A stretch of DNA of 64,000 bases from Pseudomonadota bacterium (GCA_023440825.1 JAEXRL010000009.1:62001-126000); one strand, 5' to 3'; positions 43,743 through 52,769 are shown, counted from the first letter of the stretch. Numbers and translations: made by a program. Notes: generated by a model not told the origin, from the sequence alone.

Positions 43743-45260
43743 ATGATGTTAGATAATTTATTACTAGGCTTTCAGACCGCGTTGTCTTGGAATAATTTGC
43801 TCTACGCGTTTGTTGGGGTCTTCCTGGGTAACTTAATTGGCGTATTACCTGGTATTGGTGCGCTGGCAGCGATCTCAATGTTGTTGCCCATTACTTATGG
43901 TCTGGATCCGACCGGGGGGCTGTTGATGTTGGCCGGCTTGTACTATGGTACGAGCTTTGGTGGTGCGACCACCTCTATTTTGCTGAATCTGCCCGGTACA
44001 GCATCACACGCAGTGGTGTGTGTGGATGGTAATCCGCTCGCACGTCAGGGTCGAGGCGGCGCGGCTATTTTCATGGCTATGTTTGCTTCTTTCATTGGGG
44101 TGGTAGTAGGTATTATCCTGATGATGCTGTTTAGCCCTTTGCTAACAGGTGTGGCCTTTTTGTTTGGCCCTGCAGAATACTTTGCCTTAATGGTGATGGG
44201 TCTGTTGGCTGCCTCCACACTAACAAGCGGGTCTCCCCTTAAAGGTATTGCTTCCGTCGTGATCGGCCTGCTATTAGGTGTAGTGGGAACAGACGTGAAC
44301 AGTGGCGTGGCACGTTTTGATTTCGGCATCGTTGAGTTGCAAGATGGACTGTCGCTCATTGCGCTGGCAATGGGCCTGTTCGGTATTTCAGATGTCTTGG
44401 CCAATGCAGGCAAGATCGGAGAGGGCACGCTAATATCCAAATCAGTGAGCGGGCAGTCTATTCGTCCGGCTAAGGGAGAAATTCGTCAGTCCTCCGGTGC
44501 GATTGCTCGTGGCTCGGCAGTAGGTTCAATCTTGGGTATTTTGCCAGGGGCGGGCGGCACGATGGCTTCGTTCATGTCCTACGCCATGGAAAAGAAAGTG
44601 GCTAAAGAACCAAGTCGTTTTGGTAAAGGAGCGATTGAAGGGGTAGCGGGTCCTGAGGCGGCGAATAGCTCGGCGGCTATTACTGCTTTTATTCCTACCT
44701 TAACATTGGGTATTCCGGGTGATGCGGTTATGGCACTGATGCTAGGCGCCATGATGATTCACAACATCACGCCTGGACCTCAGTTGATGGTCGAGCACCC
44801 TGCGTTGTTCTGGGGGCTACTGGTAAGCTTTTTGATCGGTAATATGATGTTGCTGATCCTAAACATTCCGTTAATCGGCATGTGGGTAAAGCTCTTGTCT
44901 GTGCCGTATCGCATGATTTTCCCGGTAGTTCTGTTTTTGGTAGCGGTAGGGGTTTATAGCTCTAATAACAACCTATTTGATGTGTATGTGGTTTTGGCAC
45001 TAGGTATCTTTGGTTATGTCGCGTCCAGTTTAGGCTTTCAACCCGCACCTCTACTTTTAGGGTATGTGTTAGGGCCTATGCTGGAGGAGTACTTCCGCCG
45101 CGCATTACTGTTGTCGCGTGGCGATATGTCCACCTTTTTTACGCGTCCCTTAGCTGGTACATTTATGGCCATCGTTATTCTTATGTTGCTCTTCGTTGTG
45201 TACAAGCAAATACGTGGCAGGGCATTACGACGCGCAGTGTCCAGGCAGCGTGCAGCGTAA
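43743..45260 (+). CDS. tctA: TTT transporter large membrane subunit TctA
   Basis: 505 residues, about twelve spans. Signature segments: GNLIGVLPGIGALAAISMLLP (about 29-49), GGATTSILLNLPGTASH, ILPGAGGTMASFMSYAMEK and FIPTLTLGIPGDAVMALMLGA. The two PGxG-type loops form the substrate pathway. Cotransports a carboxylate with cations using a TctC/Bug protein. Confidence 0.94.
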   Translation: MMLDNLLLGFQTALSWNNLLYAFVGVFLGNLIGVLPGIGALAAISMLLPITYGLDPTGGLLMLAGLYYGTSFGGATTSILLNLPGTASHAVVCVDGNPLARQGRGGAAIFMAMFASFIGVVVGIILMMLFSPLLTGVAFLFGPAEYFALMVMGLLAASTLTSGSPLKGIASVVIGLLLGVVGTDVNSGVARFDFGIVELQDGLSLIALAMGLFGISDVLANAGKIGEGTLISKSVSGQSIRPAKGEIRQSSGAIARGSAVGSILGILPGAGGTMASFMSYAMEKKVAKEPSRFGKGAIEGVAGPEAANSSAAITAFIPTLTLGIPGDAVMALMLGAMMIHNITPGPQLMVEHPALFWGLLVSFLIGNMMLLILNIPLIGMWVKLLSVPYRMIFPVVLFLVAVGVYSSNNNLFDVYVVLALGIFGYVASSLGFQPAPLLLGYVLGPMLEEYFRRALLLSRGDMSTFFTRPLAGTFMAIVILMLLFVVYKQIRGRALRRAVSRQRAA

Positions 45261-45279
45261 GCAATACTTTAAGTAAAGA

Positions 45280-45302
45280 AAAAGCCCTACGGGGCTTTTT
45301 TT
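45280..45302 (+). terminator. Terminator after tctA
   Basis: AAAAGCCC-TAC-GGGGCTTTTTTT hairpin with T-run, 20 bases after the tctA stop. Confidence 0.85.
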
Positions 45303-45737
45303 GCGTCTTGCTAAAGGGCAGCATGCTACGATCGCCGTTGTATATTCGTACGTACGGGGTCTTTAGGTAGCCTAGGTCTTTTATGTATATGAATGTGAGG
45401 CATAGTCGTTCTATATGCACTAACAGGACACGGCGAATGAGGCATTTTTTATTCAGTGCCGATGTACGGGTGTAGTGATTTACCTGTGTGTGCAGGGCTG
45501 ATTCTTGAACGGCATGCTCATATTGTTTGTGGTATTCCAAGGCAAGCTCGAGCTAAGCGGTCCATCAGCTGCCTGCTCCGAGTATCGGCGATGGTGTAAT
45601 AAATAGTGTGTGGCACCAGCGTGGTTATGGCGTGACGTCTCTTGCGTAAGTCACCTTGCGTTAAGGGGGGGCTGAGCCTTACTTAGGCTATTAAACTTGT
45701 AATAACTTGATTTAAAAGAATAAAAATACAGCTCGAC
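45303..45737. other. Intergenic stretch without recognisable gene
   Basis: About 435 bases. Open frames here are short, overlap terminators or lack ribosome-binding sites. Nothing recognised. Confidence 0.5.
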
Positions 45738-45767
45738 TTGACGGGCTTAGCCTGTTTTGTATACAAT
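45738..45767 (+). promoter_or_regulatory. Strong sigma-70 promoter candidate
   Basis: TTGACG (45738-45743), spacer 16 to TATACA (45760-45765) or 18 to TACAAT (45762-45767). It predicts a start near 45773 and a leader of about 215 nt before the ATG at 45987. Confidence 0.6.
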
Positions 45768-45772
45768 AGAAG

Positions 45773-45986
45773 GTCTAGCCCGCAGTATGTGGGTTTAGGT
45801 TCTTCAGGCAAAAACTCAATTTCAATAAGCCTTTTTGCGGGTGACCCTGTCGGGTTTTTCGTTATCCGCTTACGCAGTTTCTTACTTTTTAAGTATTGTC
45901 TTACTGCTTTCATATGCCTGGCATGGCATATTTACGTCAGCCTTTGTGTAGGTTTGGGCACCGACGTTTTTTACGGGAGAAAATAA
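45773..45986 (+). other. Long, possibly structured mRNA leader
   Basis: Between the promoter and the unknown gene. Two potential hairpins: CTAGCCCGCA with TGTGGGTTTAG (45776-45798), and ACCC-TGTC-GGGT followed by TTTTC (45843-45858), which could also close on an outer GCGG/CCGC. The second looks like a weak terminator, so attenuation or riboregulation is conceivable. A reading frame from TTG 45738 ends in the TAA immediately before the ATG. No known riboswitch class recognised. Confidence 0.35.
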
Positions 45987-46418
45987 ATGATTAAATTAAA
46001 ACTCTTTAACCGTACCGCTTTACAGCATCGTTTAAGTATTAATTTGTTGAAGTCGGATCGCGAGCTTGCGCGACGTGCTTTAGCCCGCGTTGCTCGCAGT
46101 ACCGGAGTGGATATCATAGGCTGGCGACCAGATACCATGACTCAAGATACCGATCATGGGCGTACAGCCCTGAGTGTTACGTTTCAGGCCGATAGCGCAG
46201 TGGCCAGCTTGTTGCAGCAGCGTGTGTTAAGCGCTTTGGCAGATCTGCCGGGTGTGCGTGTACAGCTTGAAACACGAACTGTTAGCGGTGGGCCCCTGAG
46301 CGCTGCTTCCTTGCAAGAACGAGCAGCCAGCTATCGAGGAGTGACTGCCCAGCCACAGCAAACTCAGCGAGGCCCCTTGATGAGTCAGGTTTTGCCCTAT
46401 GGTATGACAGCGCACTAA
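45987..46418 (+). CDS. Hypothetical protein
   Basis: 143 residues, family not recognised. GGGAG ribosome-binding site at 45974-45978. Basic N-terminus (MIKLKLFNRTALQHRLSINL), then an alternating pattern (ARSTGVDIIGWRPDTM, ALSVTFQADSAVASLLQQRV, LADLPGVRVQLETRTV) that would suit a small ferredoxin- or ACT-like alpha/beta fold, and a Gln/Arg-rich tail of about 40 residues. No signal peptide or membrane span. A terminator-like hairpin follows. Preceded by a strong promoter and long leader, which supports it being expressed. Confidence 0.65.
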   Translation: MIKLKLFNRTALQHRLSINLLKSDRELARRALARVARSTGVDIIGWRPDTMTQDTDHGRTALSVTFQADSAVASLLQQRVLSALADLPGVRVQLETRTVSGGPLSAASLQERAASYRGVTAQPQQTQRGPLMSQVLPYGMTAH

Positions 46419-46441
46419 GCACTGTCGCATTAGTCAGATAT

Positions 46442-46475
46442 AAGCCTGCTTGGCTATGCGTCAAGCAGGTTTGTT
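46442..46475. terminator. Bidirectional terminator-like hairpin
   Basis: AAGCCTGCTTG (46442-46452) pairs with CAAGCAGGTTT (46462-46472), one G-T pair, between convergent genes. The U-tract is short on both strands. Confidence 0.65.
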
Positions 46476-46495
46476 GATGCTGGCGGAAAGGACGC

Positions 46496-47659
46496 TTAGT
46501 GCGCTCGTGCAGTGACTAAGTTATCCAGCACTTGCAGCAATTCGTGATCTTGATGGGGGCGACCAATCAGTTGTAGCCCCAGAGGCATGCGGTCTGCGTC
46601 ACCAAAGGGCATATTGATACTTGGCCATCCTAGTAAGGACCAGATCCGGTTGTAGACCGAGGAACCCGTGCTTTGAATGCCGACGGGAGCTGGACCAGGA
46701 TTGCTGGGGGTGATAATGGCATCGTATTGCGCGTAACGCAGTGCCCATTCTGTCTGTAGTGCTTGCCGACGGGCTTGCCACTGGTGGTATTGGGCGCCTG
46801 CGAGTGCCAGGCCGCTGTGCATATCGCGTACCGTTGCCTCGCGCAGCGCATTGGGTTGCGCCTGCCAGATGGGTAATAAGGCTTTAGCCATCTCATAATG
46901 CATGATTTGACCATGCAGATACAGCAACTCGGATGCCTGCGTGTCTGTATCTAGTACTTCACAGTCATAGCCTGCGTGTTGTGCCAAGTGTATGAATTTG
47001 GGCAGTAGTTGTTTAAATGTAGGGTGAGCAGCGTCCAAGGCGTCTAGCGACATCACAGCAAGCTTTTGGCGCATGCCGGTGGCGTGCTGGGGTATTGGGA
47101 GCAGCACCTGGTTAATAGCCGATAGGGTGGCGACATCGCGGGTGAACCAGCCCAGAGTGTCTAAGGTATCACAGAGCACAAACATGCCCGAGCGATGGAC
47201 CGCACCAAAGCTAGGCTTAAAACCGTATAGTCCGGTAAATGCGGCGGGCCTCATCATGGAGCCGCCGGTTTGGGTACCCAGTGCAAAATCCACCATGCCT
47301 GCTGCCACGGCAGCAGCCGAACCGCTTGAGGACCCACCAGGAGTACGGTTTAGGTCTAAAGGGTTACGGGTAGGGCCCGGTGCTTTGTAAGCAAACTCGG
47401 CTGTGACAGTTTTGCCGATAACTTGCGCGCCAGCGGCGCGCAGGCTGGCTACACAGGCTGCGTCAAATGAAGCTGGCCGTGCGAGGACTTGCGCGCCGTA
47501 GCAACTGGGCATGTCGCGCACATCAATCACATCCTTTACACCAAACGATAAGCCGTGTAATGGACCTGGGCCAGCTGCTGTAAGCGTATCGGGCAGATAA
47601 GCCCAAGCCTGAATGGTGGCATCCTGCTTTTGAAGCTGCTGAGTGTCGATGTGCTGCAT
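46496..47659 (-). CDS. Amidase-signature-family hydrolase
   Basis: 387 residues. The Ser-cisSer-Lys triad is visible: Lys in SFGVKDVID (about 41-49), cis-Ser in TPGGSSSGSAAAVA and nucleophile Ser in GTQTGGSMMRPAAFTG. No signal peptide, so cytoplasmic. Substrate cannot be read from sequence; related proteins include allophanate hydrolase N-termini and aryl/acyl amidases. Downstream of a Bug gene (22-base gap), suggesting it hydrolyses the imported amide or a derivative. Confidence 0.88.
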   Translation of the reverse strand: MQHIDTQQLQKQDATIQAWAYLPDTLTAAGPGPLHGLSFGVKDVIDVRDMPSCYGAQVLARPASFDAACVASLRAAGAQVIGKTVTAEFAYKAPGPTRNPLDLNRTPGGSSSGSAAAVAAGMVDFALGTQTGGSMMRPAAFTGLYGFKPSFGAVHRSGMFVLCDTLDTLGWFTRDVATLSAINQVLLPIPQHATGMRQKLAVMSLDALDAAHPTFKQLLPKFIHLAQHAGYDCEVLDTDTQASELLYLHGQIMHYEMAKALLPIWQAQPNALREATVRDMHSGLALAGAQYHQWQARRQALQTEWALRYAQYDAIITPSNPGPAPVGIQSTGSSVYNRIWSLLGWPSINMPFGDADRMPLGLQLIGRPHQDHELLQVLDNLVTARAH

Positions 47660-47681
47660 ACCTGACTACGGCCTATAAAGG

Positions 47682-48674
47682 TTATTGAATACTGATGTTT
47701 TTCTCTTTGATCAGCGCATCCCAACGCTGACCTTCCTGAGCAATAAAGTCACGGAACTCTTCGGGAGTGCCGCCGACTGTTTCTGCCCCTTGCTCTTGCA
47801 CTAATTGGCGATAAGCCGGATCTTGCAAGGCGTCATTGACAGCTTTGTTTAAGGTGCTGAGCACCTCGTCGGAAATGCCAGCAGGAGCAATCACACCAAA
47901 CCAGTTGGACGCGACCAGATCTACACCCAGTTCTTTAAAGGTGGGCGTGTCGGGTAGCGCGGGTAAACGCTCCTCGGAACTGACGGCCAATGTACGTATA
48001 CGACCGTTAGGAGGGCTGGTATGGGGAATAAAGAGGCTGGCCAACTCCAGATAAAAGCTAATGTTTCCTGCCATGAGGTCGGCTGATGCTGGTGCGCCAC
48101 CGCGGTAAGGTACATGTGTAGCGTCAAAGCCCACAATATCTTTCAGTTGTTCAGTCACCAGATGTGAGGCACCGCCAGCGCCGGTGGAAGCATAATCCAG
48201 TTTATTTGGATCTTTCTTGCCCGTGTCGAGCAGTTCTTGGGCGGTTTTGTACGGTGACTCGCTATTTACGCCCAATACCATCGCACCGCGCTCTATCAGT
48301 GCAATAGGCTGAATGTCTTTTTGTGGATCAAAGGGCAAGCTATCGCCATATAGCGATTTATTGACAGCCATGGGGCCGAAGTTTCCCAAGCCTATTGTAT
48401 AGCCGTCGGCATTGGCACGAGCCACGTAGCTGGTACCAATATTACCGCTTGCGCCAGGCTTGTTTTCCACCACGATGGTCACGCCTAATGACTCACTCAT
48501 TTTTTGTGCCAACTGCCGTGAGCGAGTATCTGAGCTTCCGCCTGCGGCATAGGGAACAACGAAAGTGATTGTTTTGGATGGGTAAGCCGCTTGCGCGAAC
48601 GTGGCTGAGCTTAAACCCATTGCGCTGACAAACAGGCTGCTAGCTAAAGTGTAATGAAGCAAGGTGGGACGCAT
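47682..48674 (-). CDS. Bug/TctC-family periplasmic binding protein
   Basis: 330 residues. Signal peptide ending TFAQA-AYPSK, then YPSKTITFVVPYAAGGSSDT, VVENKPGASGNIGTSYVARA and DATHVPYRGGAPAS, all Bug hallmarks. First gene of a two-gene unit with an amidase; LysR gene divergent. Ligand unknown. Confidence 0.9.
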   Translation of the reverse strand: MRPTLLHYTLASSLFVSAMGLSSATFAQAAYPSKTITFVVPYAAGGSSDTRSRQLAQKMSESLGVTIVVENKPGASGNIGTSYVARANADGYTIGLGNFGPMAVNKSLYGDSLPFDPQKDIQPIALIERGAMVLGVNSESPYKTAQELLDTGKKDPNKLDYASTGAGGASHLVTEQLKDIVGFDATHVPYRGGAPASADLMAGNISFYLELASLFIPHTSPPNGRIRTLAVSSEERLPALPDTPTFKELGVDLVASNWFGVIAPAGISDEVLSTLNKAVNDALQDPAYRQLVQEQGAETVGGTPEEFRDFIAQEGQRWDALIKEKNISIQ

Positions 48675-48766
48675 TGAGATTCCTCCTAGTTATTGATGTC
48701 TGAGTTTTCCTTCACGCTACGGGGATGTACTCAGTTTATGTAAGCATTCGTGGCTATCTTAAAATT

Positions 48767-48786
48767 CCTAGTATTAGGTTGTCTAA
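48767..48786. promoter_or_regulatory. Candidate LysR operator
   Basis: TTAG-N5-CTAA (48774-48786) fits the T-N11-A LysR box and overlaps CCTA-GTAT-TAGG (48767-48778). Located between the LysR gene and the Bug-amidase unit. Confidence 0.5.
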
Positions 48787-48839
48787 TATAATATTTCTTT
48801 GTTATTAATTTTTTTATCGACCTAATAGGTGTGTCTATC

Positions 48840-49721
48840 ATGTTAGATCCGCGGCTCAGTGAGATGTTTATGGTGTTGGCCGAAGAACTGCACTTTGGTC
48901 GGGCGGCACAGCGTTTATTCATGACGCAGCCGCCCTTGAGCCAGAACATCCGACGCCTAGAGCAAGACGTGGGGGCGACGTTATTTGTACGCAGTACACG
49001 CTCAGTAAGGCTGACGGCGGCAGGAGAAGAGCTACAAAGACGTTTACGGTTCTTGGCGATGGAGCACACCCAAACCATTCAGGCCATACAGCAAATTCAT
49101 CGGGGGCAGGCGGGGGTACTGCGTTTGGCCTTAACACCTAGCAGTGCCTATGCTGAAGTCTCCCGTTTACTGTATAGCTTTCGTCAGGTGTATCCTCACG
49201 TTTTGTTGCAGGTATTAGAGTTCAATTCACGAGATGTGCCAGCCGCTTTATACGACCGTCACATTGATGTGGGACTCATTCGTCCATCGTTTGCCGATGC
49301 GGACATGAATCCAGAGTTATTGGCGAGTGAGCCCATGATGTTCGTGTTGCGGCAGGACGACCCTCGTGCGCTACAGCATGCGTCAGGCTTGAGTTTGGCA
49401 CAGGCCTTTTCCTATGAGTTATTAAGTTATTCACGCGAGTACTCGCGTTATTTTTGTCAGTTGGTAAATAGCATGGCTTCGGCCTCAGGCTGTGTGCCTA
49501 GGTTTGCGCAAGAAAGCTTGATCCCTACGATTTTGACTTTGGTTGAGGCCGGTATTGCCCCCGCGATCGTACCCGCGTCCTTGGCTAGATTGCGTAAAGA
49601 CACCTTGTGCTATTTGCCTTTGTTAGATGCCGATGCCTTTCAGGCTCAATTGATGAGCGTGTATCTGAGTGATAACGATAATCCCGTTATCCCGCATTTT
49701 TTATCGGTTTTACGCAGTTGA
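48840..49721 (+). CDS. LysR-family transcriptional regulator
   Basis: 293 residues from the ATG at 48840, which has AGGTG eight bases upstream; a GTG at 48831 is in frame. HTH at about 5-65 (EELHFGRAAQRLFMTQPPLS, QNIRRLEQDVGATLFVRSTR), effector domain after residue 90. The pattern is of the aromatic-catabolism (BenM/CatR) subgroup type. Probably controls the divergent Bug-amidase pair. Confidence 0.9.
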   Translation: MLDPRLSEMFMVLAEELHFGRAAQRLFMTQPPLSQNIRRLEQDVGATLFVRSTRSVRLTAAGEELQRRLRFLAMEHTQTIQAIQQIHRGQAGVLRLALTPSSAYAEVSRLLYSFRQVYPHVLLQVLEFNSRDVPAALYDRHIDVGLIRPSFADADMNPELLASEPMMFVLRQDDPRALQHASGLSLAQAFSYELLSYSREYSRYFCQLVNSMASASGCVPRFAQESLIPTILTLVEAGIAPAIVPASLARLRKDTLCYLPLLDADAFQAQLMSVYLSDNDNPVIPHFLSVLRS

Positions 49722-49763
49722 TCGTATACGATAGGAGGTGTCCGCGATCTATGAGTTATCGTT

Positions 49764-50201
49764 ATGGAGCTGCCCTTTCCTTTGCGTCAGCAGTGCCCTC
49801 CGGGAGCCTGTATTTGTAAGCGTGAACAGTTACTGCAAGCGCCCCAGGCTGATACGCGTGTTTTGCGTTTGACGCGTGATGAGGAAAAAAAACTGATCGG
49901 ACGGCTGGAGCAATTGCGCAGCTTGGACGATTTATGGCATATGCAAGGTTTGCTCTATACGCAGCTAGGTATACGCTTAACGATACAAGTAGGGCCTAAC
50001 GAATTACGTACAGTGCGTGGTTTGAATATCGACTTACAGGAACAAGCAGGCCTCTGCCGTAAAACTCGACAATCCTTGCCCGCGGCAATACGCAGGGGGC
50101 TGGAAGCCAATATTCAGATTGTGTTTGACCTGCTGGATCAGCAATCGTTGATGAATGGGCAAAGTAGTTTGTTTGCAAGCCCCACTAAAGTAGCGGAATA
50201 A
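49764..50201 (+). CDS. Conserved hypothetical protein with N-terminal Cys motif
   Basis: 145 residues. Begins MELPFPLRQQCPPGACICKR, with cysteines spaced C-x4-C-x-C, followed by LTRDEEKKLIGRLEQL and a basic C-terminal half containing GLCRKTRQSLPAAIRRGLE. I recognise the type as a recurring uncharacterised betaproteobacterial family but have no function for it. The Cys trio with a further Cys near residue 94 could bind metal. No signal peptide. Confidence 0.75.
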   Translation: MELPFPLRQQCPPGACICKREQLLQAPQADTRVLRLTRDEEKKLIGRLEQLRSLDDLWHMQGLLYTQLGIRLTIQVGPNELRTVRGLNIDLQEQAGLCRKTRQSLPAAIRRGLEANIQIVFDLLDQQSLMNGQSSLFASPTKVAE

Positions 50202-50231
50202 GTGGGGCTTGTCAGGTAGCTTGGGCGTGGA

Positions 50232-50798
50232 TCAGCCTTTTAGCTGGCGCGTCCATTGTTCCAGAGCCAGCATTTGTTTGCGTACATAGTTTTCGGTGAG
50301 CTCATCGCGCAGTTCTCCGTCGTCGGCGATCAAATTTTGCGCGGTGGGAATCATGATCTCTGGCTGATTGAGCGGGTGCACATTCAGAAAAACCAGTATT
50401 TGACGTAAGTGGTACTGTGCTCTGGCAGTGGCAAAGCGGCCAGCGCTAGCGCCCATGATAGCGGCAGGTTTGTGCGCAAAAGGTTGATCACTGCCACGTG
50501 AGGCCCAGTCTATGGCGTTTTTCAGGACACCGGGTATGGAGTAGTTATATTCAGGGGTGACAAAGAGCAAGGCGTCTGCCTGAGCTATGTCGTTACGGAA
50601 AGCTTGTACTGCAGCCGGTAAGCCTGCCTGATATACGTCATCGTTATACAGAGGAATTTCACTGATGTCCGCTTGCTTGAATTGTAGATGCGGTGGGGCG
50701 ACGCGTTGGGCACAGCGCAGCAGTGCCGCGTTGAAAGAGCCCTGCCGTAGGCTGCCACAGATAGAAAGTATACGTAAGGGTGATGTTTGCTCGGTCAT
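50232..50798 (-). CDS. NADPH-dependent FMN reductase (flavodoxin-like fold)
   Basis: 188 residues. FMN phosphate loop CGSLRQGSFN (about 15-24) and the family motif VTPEYNYSIPGVLKNAIDW (about 78-96) are clear. Similar to chromate/quinone reductases (ChrR, YieF). Provides reduced flavin or detoxifies quinones. Downstream neighbour convergent. Confidence 0.9.
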   Translation of the reverse strand: MTEQTSPLRILSICGSLRQGSFNAALLRCAQRVAPPHLQFKQADISEIPLYNDDVYQAGLPAAVQAFRNDIAQADALLFVTPEYNYSIPGVLKNAIDWASRGSDQPFAHKPAAIMGASAGRFATARAQYHLRQILVFLNVHPLNQPEIMIPTAQNLIADDGELRDELTENYVRKQMLALEQWTRQLKG

Positions 50799-51093
50799 GC
50801 GTACGCTCCAGGAGGGAAGTAAAACTATTTGTTATTGATGCGAGAAGCTAGCTGTTGTTTACAGGGTATTGAATGATTTAGCAAGCGTCTGGCCACGCCT
50901 TGTGGCGCTAAGCATAAAGCAAGCCATACCTTGGTATAGATCGCTGATGCCCAAGGATAGATGGTTTACTGGTGTTGCAGATGTCATAGTTTTGTTGGCG
51001 CGACCCGTACTCTACAATACGGCAAGGTGCGTAGACTCTCGTGTTGAGATTCAGAATAAGTCGCTTGATTCTGCCCTACAAAGGAGAGCGCAG
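50799..51093 (+). other. Upstream region of the sensor-kinase gene
   Basis: A frame from TTG 50869 is open through here but its product has no domain resemblance, while a strong ribosome-binding site supports a start at 51094. Possible promoter: TTGTTG (50992-50997) and TACAAT (51013-51018), with a short 15-base spacer. Confidence 0.4.
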
Positions 51094-52140
51094 GTGAGCT
51101 TTTGGTTTTCTCTGGTACGCATGCCATGGTTGCTTGTTGGCATAGTGCTGATTTTTTTGCTGGATACCCTGACCCACTATGAGGTTGCAGTCGCCGTGTT
51201 TTACGCTGTGCTGATTTTGGCGGCAGGACGCACTTTAAGCCATCATCAGATTGTGAAGCTGGCTTGTCTATGTGTCGGTTTAACCGTGCTTAGCGTGCTG
51301 CTTACCCCTAGCGGAAATTTGGCCACGGGCATCGTGAACACCACGATTAGTGTGGTCGCTATCGCGCTGATTGTGACGGTGCATGGCAAAATGGATATTG
51401 CGCGCCGGCAAGCGCAAAAAGCGCAGCAGCAGATCGCGCGCCTAACGCGCATACAAAGCCTAGAGGGCTTGAGCTCGTCGATTGCTCATGAAATTAATCA
51501 ACCCTTGGCTGCCATGCTCACTAGCGCTCAAACCTGTCAGCGATGGCTGGCACAAGATCCACCCAATACTGACAAAGCTCGGCAGTCTGCTGAACGCATT
51601 GTGCACGATGCGCAGCGTGCCAGTGCCATTATTACAAGGGTGCGTAGCTTGACTCAAGGGGGGGCGGTTCAAGCGCATGCCTTCGATTTGAATATGGCTA
51701 TTCAAGAGGTACTAGGACTGTTGCAGACAGAGCTGCACGCGCATTCGATTCTCGTGCAAAGCAGTTTGCTGCCAAATTTGCCAAGTGCTTGGGGCGATAA
51801 AGTGTATGTCCAACAGGTGTTAAGTAATCTGTTTCTGAATGCGATGGAGGCGATGGAGCAGGTTCCGCCGCAGTTTCGAGTTCTACAACTGGGTACGCGT
51901 CTTGATGACAATATGTTGTTATTGACCGTGGGGGATAAAGGACCGGGTTTGCAGCCAGGGCAGGAAGAGCAGATTTTTGAGACTTTCTGGACGACAAAGC
52001 CTCAAGGCATGGGGCTGGGGCTAAGCATTAGCCGTAGCATGGTCGAGGCATTGGGCGGTCAGCTGTGGGCGAGTAACCAGATAGAAGGCGGGGCGGTATT
52101 TTGTTTAAGCTTGCCACCCGCAGATACGGAGGAAAAATGA
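51094..52140 (+). CDS. Sensor histidine kinase (FixL/TodS/DctB-like core)
   Basis: 348 residues using the GTG at 51094, which has AAGGAG seven bases upstream. About four hydrophobic spans (residues 5-110), a short coiled coil, HisKA with SIAHEINQPLAAML (phospho-His about 135), and HATPase with N-box VLSNLFLNAMEAM, GDKGPG and GMGLGLSISRSMVEALGG. No separate sensor domain besides the membrane part. Overlaps the response-regulator start (ATGA), so they are a coupled pair. Confidence 0.87.
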   Translation: MSFWFSLVRMPWLLVGIVLIFLLDTLTHYEVAVAVFYAVLILAAGRTLSHHQIVKLACLCVGLTVLSVLLTPSGNLATGIVNTTISVVAIALIVTVHGKMDIARRQAQKAQQQIARLTRIQSLEGLSSSIAHEINQPLAAMLTSAQTCQRWLAQDPPNTDKARQSAERIVHDAQRASAIITRVRSLTQGGAVQAHAFDLNMAIQEVLGLLQTELHAHSILVQSSLLPNLPSAWGDKVYVQQVLSNLFLNAMEAMEQVPPQFRVLQLGTRLDDNMLLLTVGDKGPGLQPGQEEQIFETFWTTKPQGMGLGLSISRSMVEALGGQLWASNQIEGGAVFCLSLPPADTEEK

Positions 52141-52769
52141 GCACATCTACTCACGTCGATCCCGCGCATATGGTGTATGTGATTGATGATGATGCATCCA
52201 TACGCCTAGCCTTAGAGGATCTTTTCGCTTCAGTTGGTCTGCCTGTACTCAGCTTTCCTTCAGTAAGCAGTTTTTTGGCGGCGCAACTAAGCGATGTCCC
52301 GGCGTGTCTGGCCTTAGATGTACGCATGCCAGGACAAAGTGGTCTGGACTTTCAGCAACAAATGGGCGGTTTGGGGCTGGATATCCCAGTGGTGCTAATG
52401 ACGGGGCACGGGGATATACCTATGGCGGTGCAGGCGATGAAAAATGGGGCGATAGAGTTTTTAAGCAAGCCATTTCGCGACCAAGACTTACTTGATGCTA
52501 TCCAGCGTGGCCTAACCCTTAATGCACAGCAGCGCCAGCAGCGTGCCGAGCGTCAGGCTTTATTGCAGCGCTGGTCCTTGTTGAACGAGGGAGAGCAGGC
52601 AGTAGCACGTTTGGTCGTGCAGGGCTTGTTGAATAAGCAGGTGGCGGCACAGCTTGGAGTGAGTGAAATCACGGTTAAGGTTCGGCGGGCACAGGCTATG
52701 CGCAAGATGCAGACCCACTCTTTGGCGCAGTTGGTGCGGGTGATGGATCAGGTGCTAGATGCTGAATGA
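52137..52769 (+). CDS. FixJ-family response regulator
   Basis: 210 residues. Receiver with acidic pair IDDD, phospho-Asp in LALDVRMPGQSGLDF, Thr in VVLMTGHGD and Lys in FLSKPF, followed by a linker and a LuxR-type HTH (GVSEITVKVRRAQAMRKMQT). Partner of the overlapping kinase gene. Target unknown. Confidence 0.9.
   Translation: MSTSTHVDPAHMVYVIDDDASIRLALEDLFASVGLPVLSFPSVSSFLAAQLSDVPACLALDVRMPGQSGLDFQQQMGGLGLDIPVVLMTGHGDIPMAVQAMKNGAIEFLSKPFRDQDLLDAIQRGLTLNAQQRQQRAERQALLQRWSLLNEGEQAVARLVVQGLLNKQVAAQLGVSEITVKVRRAQAMRKMQTHSLAQLVRVMDQVLDAE

Noticed and set aside
45181..45540. 119-codon minus-strand frame over the tctA 3' end
   Set aside because: It crosses the tctA terminator hairpin and its composition is not protein-like; treated as a shadow.
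45683..45913. 76-codon minus-strand frame opposite the structured leader
   Set aside because: Basic and plausible-looking, but it runs through the promoter on the other strand, has no clear ribosome-binding site, and matches no family I know.
50869..51093. 75-codon N-terminal extension of the sensor kinase from TTG
   Set aside because: No domain resemblance; an AAGGAG site fits the GTG at 51094 instead.
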